Shown here: positions 52,178-61,009 of the stretch, piece after piece | Layout: every line of letters starts with the position of its first letter | Numbering within the stretch: the first letter of the stretch is position 1 | Translations under genes and position numbers: made by a program | Notes under the pieces: model-generated | Seen by the model: only the letters and a program-made list of their open reading frames with translations | Databases searched by the model: none | Told to the model about the DNA's origin: nothing | Assembly: GCF_900590885.1 (NCBI RefSeq) | Contig: NZ_UUON01000001.1 | Coordinates: forward strand, 496,001-560,000 | DNA: 64,000 bases | Direction: 5' to 3' | Source: Pseudomonas viridiflava | GTDB lineage: Bacteria; Pseudomonadota; Gammaproteobacteria; Pseudomonadales; Pseudomonadaceae

Positions 52178-53245
52178 TCAGAGCGCGGATTTGCCGATGA
52201 CATTCAGGCTCATCTGCTCCAGCAGCGTGTTCATGTGGATGAACTGCGCAAAGCGTTTGTCCTGGGTCTGGCCATGGAAGAAACGGTAGTAGATCTGCTG
52301 CACGATGCCGGCCAGACGGAACAGGCCGTAGGTGTAGTAAAAGTCGAAATTGTCGATCTGGATGCCTGAGCGTTCGGCGTAGTAGTCGACGAACTCGCGG
52401 CGGGTGAGCATGCCCGGCGCGTTGCTCGGCTGGCGGCGCATCAATTGCACCGGTGCCGGGTCGCCGGCTTCGATCCAGTAGGCGAGGGTGTTGCCCAGGT
52501 CCATCAACGGGTCGCCGAGGGTGGTCAGCTCCCAGTCGAGCACGCCGATGATCTGCATCGGGTTGCGCGGGTCGAGGATCACGTTATCGAAGCGGTAGTC
52601 GTTGTGCACGATGCTGGAGGTAGGGTGGTCGGCCGGCATCTTGTCGTTGAGCCAGGCGCGTACGGCTTCCCATTTTGGCGCGTCGGGGGTCAGGGCTTTT
52701 TCGTAACGATCGCTCCAACCGCGAATCTGGCGTTCTACATAGCCTTCAGGCTTGCCCAGGTCGGCCAGGCCGCAGGCGTTGTAGTCGACCTGGTGCAGTT
52801 CGACGAACTTGTCGATGAAGCTTTTGCACAGGGCTTCGGTCTTGGCGGCGTCCAGGTTGAGCTCGGCGGGCAGATCGGAACGCAGGATGATGCCGTTGAC
52901 GCGCTCCATCACGTAGAACTCCGCGCCGATCACCGATTCGTCGGTGCAATGCACGTAGGCCTTGGGGCAATACGGGAAGCCGTCTTTAAGCTGATTGAGA
53001 ATGCGGTATTCGCGGCCCATGTCGTGGGCGGACTTGGCCTTGTGGCCGAAGGGCGGGCGGCGCAGCACAAATTCCTGGCCGGGGTATTCCAGCAGGTAGG
53101 TCAGGTTCGACGCGCCGCCGGGGAACTGGCTGATCGTGGGCGTGCCGTGCAGGCCCGGGATATGGGCCTTGAGGTAGGGATCGATCAGGCTGGCATCAAG
53201 TTCTTCGCCTGGGCGAATCTGGGTCGATTGGTCGTTCAGCGCCAT
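52178..53245 (-). CDS. Phosphotransferase family protein (APH/ACAD10-like)
   Basis: 355 aa. Kinase-like: GGASNLTYLLEYPGQEFVLRRPPFG for the nucleotide loop and lysine/arginine, Brenner-type catalytic HNDYRFDNVILD near residue 215, then metal-binding GVLDWELTTLGDPLMDLG. Related to the kinase part of ACAD10/11, which phosphorylates 4-hydroxyacyl-CoA; homologues in pseudomonads act in hydroxy-acid catabolism. AAGGGATAAGC precedes the ATG. Operon with the following SDR. Confidence 0.9.
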   Translation of the reverse strand: MALNDQSTQIRPGEELDASLIDPYLKAHIPGLHGTPTISQFPGGASNLTYLLEYPGQEFVLRRPPFGHKAKSAHDMGREYRILNQLKDGFPYCPKAYVHCTDESVIGAEFYVMERVNGIILRSDLPAELNLDAAKTEALCKSFIDKFVELHQVDYNACGLADLGKPEGYVERQIRGWSDRYEKALTPDAPKWEAVRAWLNDKMPADHPTSSIVHNDYRFDNVILDPRNPMQIIGVLDWELTTLGDPLMDLGNTLAYWIEAGDPAPVQLMRRQPSNAPGMLTRREFVDYYAERSGIQIDNFDFYYTYGLFRLAGIVQQIYYRFFHGQTQDKRFAQFIHMNTLLEQMSLNVIGKSAL

Positions 53246-53374
53246 GCTTATCCCTTCTGCTTATTCTAAAGGCCTTGGACTATTTCCTAATCTAATGCGC
53301 GCAACCGCCCAGCGACAAGGTCGGGGCGGCTTAATAGGTTAGCGTGTTGAAGGAGGATCAGCGTGCCTGATCGG

Positions 53375-54328
53375 TCATTTTTCAGGCGCGGGCAAGGTGA
53401 CCGGCGTGAGCACCGGCCGGCCGGCGAAGTATTCCACCAGGTTGTCGGCCACGCGCTGCACGGTGTCGTGGGCGGCTTCGGGGGACAGGCCGGCCACATG
53501 GGAGGTGAGCACGGTATTGCTCAGGCGCTTTAGGGCGTCGGGCACCTTGGGTTCGTCGTCGAACACGTCCAGGGCTGCGCCGCCGATACGCCGCTGCTCG
53601 AGGGCGGCCACCAGGTCGGCGGTGACCACCACGCTGCCGCGCCCGATATTCACCAGGTAACCATTGGGGCCGAGGGCGTCGAGGGCGTTGCGATCGATCA
53701 GGTGGCGGGTGCTGGCGCCGCCGGGCGTGGCCAGAATCAGGAAGTCCGAGGTGCGCGCCAGTTCCACAGCGGTGGAGCAGTAGGTGTAGTCCACATCATC
53801 GCGCGGCTGGCGGTTGTGGTAGCTCACCTCCATGCCAAAGCCCAGGGCGGCGCGCTTGGCGATTTCCAGCCCCACCGCGCCCAGCCCGAGAATGCCCAAC
53901 TGCTTGCCGCCCAGGGACGGGCGCATCACCTTGGGCCACTCGCTGCGACGCACGGCGGCGTCGGTCTGCGGGATACCGCGCACCAGCGACAACAGCAGCG
54001 CCATGGCGTGGTCGGCCACCGACGGTGCGTTTACGCCGGCGCCGTTGGTGACCACGATCCCACGGTTGCTGGCGGCCTGCAGGTCCACATGCTCGTAGCC
54101 GGCGCCGATCACGCAGATGATCTCCAGCAGCGGCAGGGCGGCGATTTCCTCGGCGTACAAGCCCAGCGGGCCACGGGTCAGCACGGCCTTGATCTGGCCG
54201 CCATGGGCCTTGATGGCCTGGGCGCGTTCGGCGGGCGTCGGCGCCAGGATCACGTGAAAGTCATTGCTCTCGATGATTTGCAGGTATTCGTTGATGGTTT
54301 CAACCAGAACCAGAACAGTGGTGGTCAT
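53375..54328 (-). CDS. D-isomer 2-hydroxyacid dehydrogenase (NAD(P))
   Basis: 317 aa. Rossmann motif GLGAVGLEIAKRAALGFGMEVSYHNR with the Arg two residues after the strand suggesting NADPH preference; catalytic Arg in VNIGRGSVV, Glu in DVFDDEPKVP and His in SHVAG. Reduces glyoxylate or hydroxypyruvate or oxidises a D-2-hydroxyacid. Single gene; 130 bp separates it from the APH kinase gene. Confidence 0.92.
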   Translation of the reverse strand: MTTTVLVLVETINEYLQIIESNDFHVILAPTPAERAQAIKAHGGQIKAVLTRGPLGLYAEEIAALPLLEIICVIGAGYEHVDLQAASNRGIVVTNGAGVNAPSVADHAMALLLSLVRGIPQTDAAVRRSEWPKVMRPSLGGKQLGILGLGAVGLEIAKRAALGFGMEVSYHNRQPRDDVDYTYCSTAVELARTSDFLILATPGGASTRHLIDRNALDALGPNGYLVNIGRGSVVVTADLVAALEQRRIGGAALDVFDDEPKVPDALKRLSNTVLTSHVAGLSPEAAHDTVQRVADNLVEYFAGRPVLTPVTLPAPEK

Positions 54329-54423
54329 CGGAACGCTCTTCCTGAAGGGTTTGAGGGGAATGAGTATGCGGGAAAAAGTTTACGGCAGGCGCGAGCTTGC
54401 GCGCACCTGCCGTGTTTGTTTGC

Positions 54424-54948
54424 TTAGAAGTCGATATCGGCGGCTTTCACGCGCTTCACAAACGCGCCAGCCAACGTTGCATTGTGATGCTCGATAATCG
54501 CCTCGGCCGCAAGCGTCGGGGTGTCCATGCAGGTATGGCCGTCTTCAGGCAATACCACTGAAAACCCCAGCTCAACCGCCACCCGGCACGTGGTGTCGAT
54601 GCAGAACTGGGTTTTCATGCCGACGATTACCAGTTCACTCACGTTGGCGGCCTTCAGTTGCTGCGCCAGGTCGGTGCCCAGGAAACAGCTGGGGCGGGTT
54701 TTGTTGAAGAGGTGATCGTTGGCCTCATCGATCTGCAGTTCGTGCCACAGCTGCCACAACTGACTGCCTGCCTCAATCGGTGAGCCCGCCGGGCCGGTGT
54801 GGCGGGCGACGAAGATCGGTGCGCCGGCCTGGCGGGCGCGCTGGATCAGCTGGTTGATGGTGCCCAGCACGCGCTCGCGCTCGAAGGGTTTTTCCGGGCC
54901 ATCGTAAAGGCCGGTTTGCATATCGATGATCAGCAGGGCGTCAGCCAT
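54424..54948 (-). CDS. Isochorismatase-family cysteine hydrolase
   Basis: 174 aa from ATG 54948 (AGGAGCACCACC upstream). Catalytic triad of the family: Asp in LIIDMQTGLY (residue 8), Lys in FNKTRPSCF, Cys in MKTQFCIDTTCR. Such enzymes hydrolyse amides or vinyl ethers (nicotinamidase-like, YcaC-like). It is preceded by a threonine-rich leader peptide gene and an intrinsic terminator, so its expression may be attenuated. Distinct from the hydroxyacid dehydrogenase gene 95 bp downstream. Confidence 0.9.
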   Translation of the reverse strand: MADALLIIDMQTGLYDGPEKPFERERVLGTINQLIQRARQAGAPIFVARHTGPAGSPIEAGSQLWQLWHELQIDEANDHLFNKTRPSCFLGTDLAQQLKAANVSELVIVGMKTQFCIDTTCRVAVELGFSVVLPEDGHTCMDTPTLAAEAIIEHHNATLAGAFVKRVKAADIDF

Positions 54949-54988
54949 GGTGGTGCTCCTTGTGAGTGCCAGATGGCGGAGCAATAAA

Positions 54989-55017
54989 AAGGCCCCGTCC
55001 ATTGCTGGCGGGGCCTT
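54989..55017 (-). terminator. Intrinsic terminator in the leader of the isochorismatase gene
   Basis: On the minus strand AAGGCCCCG pairs with CGGGGCCTT, followed by TTTATT: a full rho-independent terminator 41 nt before the isochorismatase start and 25 nt after the leader peptide stop. Confidence 0.8.
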
Positions 55018-55041
55018 GGGTTGAAACTGTGAAGTGTTTGG

Positions 55042-55122
55042 CTAACCCTCACAGCCACCGCGCGACCCGCCGTAAGCGGTCGTGGTGGTGGTGCGGGTGA
55101 GGTTCAACCGAGTCAAATTCAT
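55042..55122 (-). CDS. Threonine-rich leader peptide (26 aa), candidate attenuator
   Basis: The frame encodes MNLTRLNLTR, then five consecutive Thr codons (ACC ACC ACC ACG ACC), AYGGSRGGCEG and TAG: 7 Thr in 26 residues. It starts 8 nt after the TetR stop; no strong ribosome site is visible. The downstream RNA can form alternative stems: GGCGGG (55071-55066) with CCCGCC of the terminator arm (55012-55007), CUGUGA/UCACAG (55054-55049/55032-55027), and GGUUGAA/UUCAACC (55109-55103/55025-55019). This resembles ribosome-mediated transcription attenuation by threonine supply. Confidence 0.55.
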   Translation of the reverse strand: MNLTRLNLTRTTTTTAYGGSRGGCEG

Positions 55123-55129
55123 GGCCCGA

Positions 55130-55723
55130 TCATGCTGCGGCAGGCGAAGGCATGTCAACGGGCAATAGTGTGTTCCGTACAGCGTCAAGGAATTCATCTG
55201 ACAGTTCACTGCCGCGTGTCGCGCGCGCGAGGGTAATGGCACCGATCATCATGGCGTATTTGGCCAGCATGCTCTGGCGGTCACCACCTTCGAGCTGCGC
55301 GAAGATTTCCAGCGACTGCTCGACGCCCGCAATGAACGCGTGCTGCAAGGCTGTGTCGGCGGGCTCGCGGCACATGTCCGGGGTAAATGCCGAGATCGGG
55401 CAGCCGTCCCCCGGGTTGTCACGGTGGGTCGCAGACAGGTACGGGGCCAATACCGCCTGCCGGGCCGCCGGCAGGTCTTCACTGCGGCTGATCTTGTCCT
55501 GCCAGCCCTGGTTGGCATGCACGAACGCCTGTTGGCAGGCTTCTGTCGCCAAGGCTTCCTTGGACGCAAAGTGCCCGTAGAAACCGCCGTGGGTCAGGCC
55601 GGCGGCAGCCATCACGTCCGACAGGCTGATGCCGTGCAGCCCACGCTCACGAAACAGGTGCGTGGCGGCCTCGACGATGATTTCGCGGTTGAGTTCGGCT
55701 TGTTTGCGGGAGACGCGAGGCAT
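55130..55723 (-). CDS. TetR-family transcriptional regulator
   Basis: 197 aa. N-terminal HTH: AELNREIIVEAATHLFRERGLHGISLSDVMAAAGLTHGGFYGHFASKEALATEA, the TetR signature in residues 8-60; the C-terminal domain includes GCPISAFTPDM, seen in NemR-like sensors of electrophiles, with Cys as possible redox site. ATG at 55723 is preferred to one 54 nt upstream. It is followed at 8 nt by the leader peptide, so it may be co-transcribed with the isochorismatase gene. Confidence 0.92.
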   Translation of the reverse strand: MPRVSRKQAELNREIIVEAATHLFRERGLHGISLSDVMAAAGLTHGGFYGHFASKEALATEACQQAFVHANQGWQDKISRSEDLPAARQAVLAPYLSATHRDNPGDGCPISAFTPDMCREPADTALQHAFIAGVEQSLEIFAQLEGGDRQSMLAKYAMMIGAITLARATRGSELSDEFLDAVRNTLLPVDMPSPAAA

Positions 55724-56006
55724 GGCGGGGCTCACAGGATAAACGGCGGGTGCTGGGTGAAAGCTACAGGAATGCAAGGGATTCTAAAATAGATTTGTAC
55801 TGGAATGTATTAACTGTAGCGTGCCAATGCCCACGAAACCGGTGCGTGGGGCGAACCCTGAGTCTCTGCACCGGCCAACCGTTCCTCAGCTAAGTCTTTG
55901 CTTATTCACGAGAATCCCGGACAATCCGGCCCCTTCTATGGTCGGGGCGCTGCCTGTCAGGTTTTTCTGACTCGTCCCGGCTGTGTAAATGCGGAGATCC
56001 GACCGG
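55724..56006. promoter_or_regulatory. Divergent region between tetR and serine/threonine transporter
   Basis: 283 bp. AT-rich stretch at 55780-55820 (tetR promoter side); a GGCCCC/GGGGC stem at 55929-55947 and CCTGTCAGG followed by TTTTTC near 55953-55967 on the transporter side look like a small terminator or leader structure. No gene is supported. Confidence 0.4.
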
Positions 56007-57284
56007 ATGAATGATCAGGCCAATAGCGTCGACGAACGCTATGCAACGACACCTGCAACCCTCGCAAGCTGGAGCCGTCAGGACACTACCTGGATGCTCG
56101 GCCTGTTCGGCACCGCCATTGGCGCCGGTACCTTGTTCCTGCCCATCAACGCCGGCCTGGGCGGCTTCTGGCCCCTGGTGATCCTGGCCGCGCTGGCCTT
56201 CCCGATGACGTTCTTTGCCCACCGTGGCCTGACCCGTTTCGTACTGTCTGGCCGCGAAGGTTCCGACATCACCGACGTGGTTGAAGAACACTTCGGCATC
56301 AAGGCCGGTGCACTGATTACCTTGCTGTACTTCTTTGCGATCTTCCCGATCCTGCTGATCTACAGCGTGGCGTTGACCAACACCGTCGGCAGTTTCATGG
56401 AGCACCAGCTGCATATCATGCCGCCGCCACGGGCGATCCTCTCGCTGGTGCTGATCCTCGGTTTGCTGGCCGTGGTGCGTTGTGGTGAGCAGGTGATCGT
56501 CAAGGCCATGAGCCTGATGGTGTATCCGTTTATCGTCGCCTTGCTGTTCCTGGCGGTGTACCTGATCCCGCATTGGACCGGTGGCATCCTCAGCACCGCC
56601 AGTGAAGTCCCGGCGCCTTCGGCATTGCTCAACACCCTGTGGCTGGCGATTCCGGTCATGGTGTTCTCGTTCAACCACTCGCCGATCATCTCGGCCTTTG
56701 CGGTGGACCAGAAGCGTCAGTACGGCGCCAACGCCGATGAGCGCAGCTCGCAGATCCTGTCCCGCGCCCACCTGTTGATGGTGGTGATGGTGCTGTTCTT
56801 CGTGTTCAGCTGCGTGCTGACGCTGTCGCCGGCGCAGCTGGCCGAGGCGAAAGCGCAGAACCTGTCGATCCTGTCGTACCTGGCCAACCACTTCGACAAC
56901 CCGACCATCGCCTTCGCCGCACCGTTGATTGCGTTCGTGGCGATTGCCAAGTCGTTCCTGGGCCACTACATCGGCGCCAGCGAGGGCCTCAAGGGCCTGG
57001 TGCTGAAAACCGGTCGTCGCCCGGCCGCCAAGTCCCTGGACCGCATGACCGCTGCGTTCATGCTGGTGGTGTGCTGGGCTGTCGCCACGCTCAACCCAAG
57101 CATTCTCGGCATGATCGAAACCCTGGGCGGGCCGATCATTGCGTCGATCCTGTTCCTGATGCCGATGTATGCCATCCGCAAGGTGCCGGCCATGGCCAAG
57201 TACCGTGGGCAGGCATCGAATGTGTTTGTGACGGCGGTAGGCTTGGTGGCGATTACGGCGTTGGTGTATTCGTTCATTGCTTAA
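56007..57284 (+). CDS. Serine/threonine transporter, HAAAP (SdaC/TdcC) family
   Basis: 425 aa, 11 hydrophobic helices. Family marks: MLGLFGTAIGAGTLFLPINAGLGGFWPL at the first helix, PMTFFAHRGLTRFVLS, and VMVFSFNHSPIISAFA in the middle. HAAAP members import serine or threonine with H+. ATG at 56007 has GGAG at 55993-55996. Ends before a REPIN and a shared terminator. Its proximity to a threonine-rich leader 900 bp away is notable but unproven as a link. Confidence 0.93.
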   Translation: MNDQANSVDERYATTPATLASWSRQDTTWMLGLFGTAIGAGTLFLPINAGLGGFWPLVILAALAFPMTFFAHRGLTRFVLSGREGSDITDVVEEHFGIKAGALITLLYFFAIFPILLIYSVALTNTVGSFMEHQLHIMPPPRAILSLVLILGLLAVVRCGEQVIVKAMSLMVYPFIVALLFLAVYLIPHWTGGILSTASEVPAPSALLNTLWLAIPVMVFSFNHSPIISAFAVDQKRQYGANADERSSQILSRAHLLMVVMVLFFVFSCVLTLSPAQLAEAKAQNLSILSYLANHFDNPTIAFAAPLIAFVAIAKSFLGHYIGASEGLKGLVLKTGRRPAAKSLDRMTAAFMLVVCWAVATLNPSILGMIETLGGPIIASILFLMPMYAIRKVPAMAKYRGQASNVFVTAVGLVAITALVYSFIA

Positions 57285-57321
57285 GGCCTGATGCGGTCTG
57301 TATGACTTCACAGATCCAAAT

Positions 57322-57409
57322 GTGGGAGGGGGCTTGCCCCCGATGGCGGTGAATCAGTCAATGAAGAGGTTGACTGGGCCACTGCAATCGGGGGCAAGCC
57401 CCCTCCCAC
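57322..57409. repeat. REPIN
   Basis: 88-bp inverted REP pair with intact GTGGGAGGGGGCTTGCCCCCGAT cores, between the transporter and the acnB terminator. Confidence 0.87.
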
Positions 57410-57448
57410 ATTTGTTTTGTGGTGTTGCGAATACTGTATTTCAGGCAT

Positions 57449-57486
57449 AAAAAAACGCCGTGCATCTAGAGATGCACGGCGTTTTT
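57449..57486. terminator. Bidirectional terminator between transporter and acnB
   Basis: ACGCCGTGCATC and GATGCACGGCGT form a 12-bp stem with a TAGA loop, flanked by an A-run on the left and a T-run on the right; works for both convergent genes. Confidence 0.92.
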
Positions 57487-57500
57487 ATTGCATCAACATC

Positions 57501-60110
57501 TTAGGCTTGAATCACCGGAATGTTGGCGCTTGCTGCGATCTTGCGGAACTCGGCGATCTGGTCGAAGTTCAGGTAGCGGTAGACGTCACTGGCCATGGTG
57601 TCCAGTTTCGCTGCGTAGCCCATGTACTCTTCGACGGTCGGCAGGCGACCCAGGGTGGATGCGACTGCCGCCAGCTCGGCCGAGGCCAGGTAGACGTTAG
57701 CGCCGTCACCCAGACGGTTCGGGAAGTTACGGGTCGAAGTCGACACAACGGTCGAATTCGGCTCAACACGCGCCTGGTTGCCCATGCACAGCGAGCAGCC
57801 CGGCATTTCCATGCGCGCGCCAGCCTTGCCGTAGATGCCGTAGTAGCCTTCTTCGGTCAGTTGGTGAGCGTCCATCTTGGTCGGCGGCGACAGCCACAGA
57901 CGGGTTGGCAGCTGACCCTTGACCTGTTCCAGCAACTTACCGGCAGCGCGGAAGTGACCGATGTTGGTCATGCACGAACCGATGAACACTTCGTCGATCT
58001 TCTCACCGGCAACGCTCGACAGCAGACGGGCGTCGTCCGGGTCGTTTGGCGCGCAGAGGATAGGCTCGTTGATTTCGGCCAGGTCGATCTCGATGATTTC
58101 GGCGTATTCCGCGTCGGCATCGGCTTCCATCAGCTCAGGGTTGGCAACCCAGGCTTCCATCGCTTGGGCGCGACGTTCCAGGGTGCGTGCATCGCCGTAG
58201 CCTTCGCCGATCATCCAGCGCAGCAGGGTGATGTTGGAGTTCAGGTACTCGGTCACCGAATCTTTCGACAGCTTGATGGTGCAACCGGCAGCCGAACGTT
58301 CAGCCGAGGCGTCGGACAGCTCGAAAGCCTGTTCCAGCGTCAGGTCGTTCAGGCCTTCGATTTCCAGGATGCGGCCGGAGAAGGCGTTTTTCTTGCCTTT
58401 CTTCTCTACGGTCAACAGGCCAGCCTGGATCGCGTAGTAAGGAATGGCATGAACCAGGTCACGCAGGGTGATGCCAGGTTTCATTTTGCCTTTGAAGCGC
58501 ACCAGGATCGATTCCGGCATGTCCAGTGGCATTACGCCTGTGGCTGCGGCAAACGCGACCAGACCGGAACCGGCCGGGAACGAGATGCCCATCGGGAAAC
58601 GGGTGTGGGAGTCACCACCGGTGCCGACGGTATCCGGCAGCAGCATGCGGTTCAGCCAGCTGTGGATGATGCCGTCGCCTGGACGCAGCGATACACCGCC
58701 ACGGGTCATGATGAAGTCAGGCAGGGTGTGGTGGGTGGTCACGTCGATCGGCTTTGGGTAAGCCGCGGTATGGCAGAAGGACTGCATTACCAGATCGGTC
58801 GAGAAGCCCAGGCACGCGAGGTCTTTCAGTTCATCACGGGTCATCGGACCGGTGGTGTCCTGGGAACCTACGGTGGTCATCTTCGGTTCGCAGTAGGTAC
58901 CAGGACGAACGCCTTTGCCTTCTGCCAGGCCGCAAGCGCGGCCAACCATTTTCTGTGCCAGGGTGAAGCCCTTGCCGGTGTCGACAGGTGCTTCAGGCAG
59001 CTTGAACAGGTCGGTAGGGCCCAGGCCCAGTTCGGCACGTGCCTTGTCGGTCAGGCCACGGCCGATGATCAGCGGGATACGGCCGCCGGCGCGGACTTCG
59101 TCCAACAGCACCGGAGTCTTCATTTCGAAGGTGGTCAGGACTTCATCGGTGCCGTGTTTGCAGACTTTGCCAGCATGCGGATACAGGTCGATCACGTCGC
59201 CCATGTTCATGTTGGTGACGTCGAATTCGATTGGCAGTGCGCCAGCATCTTCCATGGTGTTGTAGAAGATTGGAGCGATCTTGCTGCCGAAGCAGAAACC
59301 GCCGGCGCGCTTGTTCGGCACGTAAGGAACGTCGTCGCCGAAGAACCACAGCACCGAGTTGGTTGCCGATTTACGCGACGAACCGGTACCGACCACGTCA
59401 CCGACGTAGGCGATCGGGAAGCCTTGGCCGCGCATCTCTTCGATCTGCTTCATCGGGCCGGTCTTGCCTTGCTCGTCCGGCACGATGCCTTCGCGGGCCA
59501 TTTTCAGCATGGCCAGGGCGTGCAGCGGGATGTCAGGGCGGGACCAGGCGTCCGGGGCAGGGGACAGGTCGTCGGTGTTGGTTTCGCCGGTGACCTTGAA
59601 TACGCGCAGGCTGATCTTGTCGGCCAGGGTAGGGCGGTTGCGGAACCATTCGCCGTCAGCCCAGGACTGGATCACGCCTTTGGCGTGCTCGTTGCCGTTC
59701 TTGGCTTTTTCGGCCACGTCGTGGAACGCGTCGAACATCAGAAGGGTGTGCTTGAGTTGGGCGGCGGCGACAGGCGCCAGCGTGGCGTCGTCCAGCAGCT
59801 CGACCAACGTCACGATGTTGTAGCCGCCTTGCATGGTGCCAAGCAGTTCAACAGCGCGTTTCTTGTCGATCAGGGGGGAAGTGGCTTCGCCCTTGGCCAG
59901 GGCAGACAGGAAACCGGCCTTGACGTAGGCAGCTTCGTCAACACCTGGTGGAATGCGGTTGGTGATCAGGTCAACGAGAAATTCTTCTTCGCCAGCCGGA
60001 GGATTTTTCAGCAGCTCGACCAGGCCTGCGGTTTGTTCGGCGTTAAGCGGCTGGGGAACAATACCCAGGGCTGCACGCTCTTCGATATGTTTGCGGTAGG
60101 CTTCAAGCAC
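57501..60110 (-). CDS. acnB: Aconitate hydratase B (bifunctional aconitase/2-methylisocitrate dehydratase)
   Basis: 869 aa (E. coli AcnB 865). N-terminal HEAT-like domain [22 protein letters not shown], swivelling domain, then catalytic domains with iron-sulfur cysteines: [16 protein letters not shown] and [11 protein letters not shown] near residue 770. It isomerises citrate/isocitrate in the TCA cycle and dehydrates/hydrates in the methylcitrate cycle; apo-AcnB is known to bind mRNAs in enterobacteria. Start is GTG at 60110 with GAGGG 9 nt upstream; the upstream ATG alternatives would add nine residues not found in AcnB. Confidence 0.97.
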   Translation of the reverse strand: MLEAYRKHIEERAALGIVPQPLNAEQTAGLVELLKNPPAGEEEFLVDLITNRIPPGVDEAAYVKAGFLSALAKGEATSPLIDKKRAVELLGTMQGGYNIVTLVELLDDATLAPVAAAQLKHTLLMFDAFHDVAEKAKNGNEHAKGVIQSWADGEWFRNRPTLADKISLRVFKVTGETNTDDLSPAPDAWSRPDIPLHALAMLKMAREGIVPDEQGKTGPMKQIEEMRGQGFPIAYVGDVVGTGSSRKSATNSVLWFFGDDVPYVPNKRAGGFCFGSKIAPIFYNTMEDAGALPIEFDVTNMNMGDVIDLYPHAGKVCKHGTDEVLTTFEMKTPVLLDEVRAGGRIPLIIGRGLTDKARAELGLGPTDLFKLPEAPVDTGKGFTLAQKMVGRACGLAEGKGVRPGTYCEPKMTTVGSQDTTGPMTRDELKDLACLGFSTDLVMQSFCHTAAYPKPIDVTTHHTLPDFIMTRGGVSLRPGDGIIHSWLNRMLLPDTVGTGGDSHTRFPMGISFPAGSGLVAFAAATGVMPLDMPESILVRFKGKMKPGITLRDLVHAIPYYAIQAGLLTVEKKGKKNAFSGRILEIEGLNDLTLEQAFELSDASAERSAAGCTIKLSKDSVTEYLNSNITLLRWMIGEGYGDARTLERRAQAMEAWVANPELMEADADAEYAEIIEIDLAEINEPILCAPNDPDDARLLSSVAGEKIDEVFIGSCMTNIGHFRAAGKLLEQVKGQLPTRLWLSPPTKMDAHQLTEEGYYGIYGKAGARMEMPGCSLCMGNQARVEPNSTVVSTSTRNFPNRLGDGANVYLASAELAAVASTLGRLPTVEEYMGYAAKLDTMASDVYRYLNFDQIAEFRKIAASANIPVIQA

Positions 60111-60507
60111 AGTTATTACCCTCATCAGTGGTCCCACGGGACGCTCATCCAGAAATGAACGGCACGCATGCGCTCGGGGGCTTTTTGGGCCGCAAAGCCA
60201 GCGCTGCCGGCATTCCTCACAGAAGCTGCTTTCAAAGTTTTACGCCTGCAGAACGGGGCTGATGAGGGTTGGCGCTGGCTATTGACCTACCGGGTAATAA
60301 CCATCGCCAACACCGTTCTGAAGGAACGACTGTGCTCGTGACGCTTTGAAAACAGCTTCCAGCGGATTATTGGCGCCTTACAAGGCCGGGTGATTCTACG
60401 GCAAAAAAAATCTAAAGGTAAGTTGCCACGCTAAGTTTGCTGGGTGATCAACCTTAGACAAAGGGCTAACATGTCGCACTGTTTCGCTGATCTGCGTGTT
60501 GTTGCCC
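60111..60507. promoter_or_regulatory. acnB/DUF1289 divergent region
   Basis: 397 bp without a coding gene. Contains the nested hairpin (60222-60359) and a minus-strand TAGAAT at 60393-60398 preceded by an 8-T run. A weak -35 (TTACCT) fits a 17-bp spacer. The promoter of the DUF1289 gene must lie in the last 100 bp. Confidence 0.5.
60222..60359 (-). ncRNA. 138-nt nested hairpin in the acnB leader (candidate structured RNA)
   Basis: Nested arms: GAAGCTGCTTTCAAAG (60222-60237) with 60344-60359 (15/16 matches), CAGAACGG/CCGTTCTG (60249-60256/60313-60320), GTTGGCG/CGCCAAC (60268-60274/60305-60311) and GGCTATT/AATAACC (60277-60283/60296-60302). The two mismatches on the plus strand become G-U pairs on the minus strand, the acnB mRNA strand. 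A TAGAAT -10-like box sits at 60393-60398 (minus), giving an mRNA leader of about 275 nt that contains the whole structure. Confidence 0.6.
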
Positions 60508-60978
60508 ATGTCCAACCAAGCCATCAAAACCCCCTGCGTCGGCCTGTGCTCCACGGTCTACGGCGATCTCGTGTGCCGTGGCTGCAAGCGGTTCCACCAC
60601 GAGGTGATCCAGTGGAACGGCTATAACGAAGAAGAAAAACGCGCGGTGTGGCTGCGTCTGGAGCAGTTGCTGGTACAGGTAATGGCCGGCAAGCTGGAGA
60701 TCTTCGACCCCAAGACCCTGCGCGGCCAACTGGAGCAGCGCAAGATCCGCTTCGTGCCGCACCAGTCCGAGTACTGCTGGGCCTACCAGTTGATCGCGCG
60801 GGGCGCGCGGGTGATTTCCAACCTGGAGGCGTATGGCATGGTGATGCTGCCGGAGTTTCGTGAGTGGAGCCTGCCGGATTTGCGTGATGCGATTGATCGC
60901 GAGTTTTTTATCTTGTCCGAGGCGCATTACCAGCGGTATATCGCACCTGGATTCTTGAAAGATGCGCTATCTACCTGA
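60508..60978 (+). CDS. DUF1289 family protein
   Basis: 156 aa from ATG 60508. The conserved N-terminal cysteine cluster C-x(3)-C-x(8)-C-x(2)-C appears as CVGLC...VCRGC (residues 9-27), probably a metal site; the rest is helical with EEKRAVWLRLEQLL typical of the DUF1289 N-domain, but this protein is longer than the minimal ~60-residue family. Function unknown. No strong ribosome site; weak context may mean low expression. Confidence 0.82.
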   Translation: MSNQAIKTPCVGLCSTVYGDLVCRGCKRFHHEVIQWNGYNEEEKRAVWLRLEQLLVQVMAGKLEIFDPKTLRGQLEQRKIRFVPHQSEYCWAYQLIARGARVISNLEAYGMVMLPEFREWSLPDLRDAIDREFFILSEAHYQRYIAPGFLKDALST

Positions 60979-60994
60979 CAATAATCATTTAAAT

Positions 60995-61004
60995 GTGGGA
61001 GGGA
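60995..61004. repeat. Half REP remnant
   Basis: GTGGGAGGGA without its partner, between the DUF1289 stop and the convergent USP stop. Confidence 0.5.
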
Positions 61005-61009
61005 CACTG

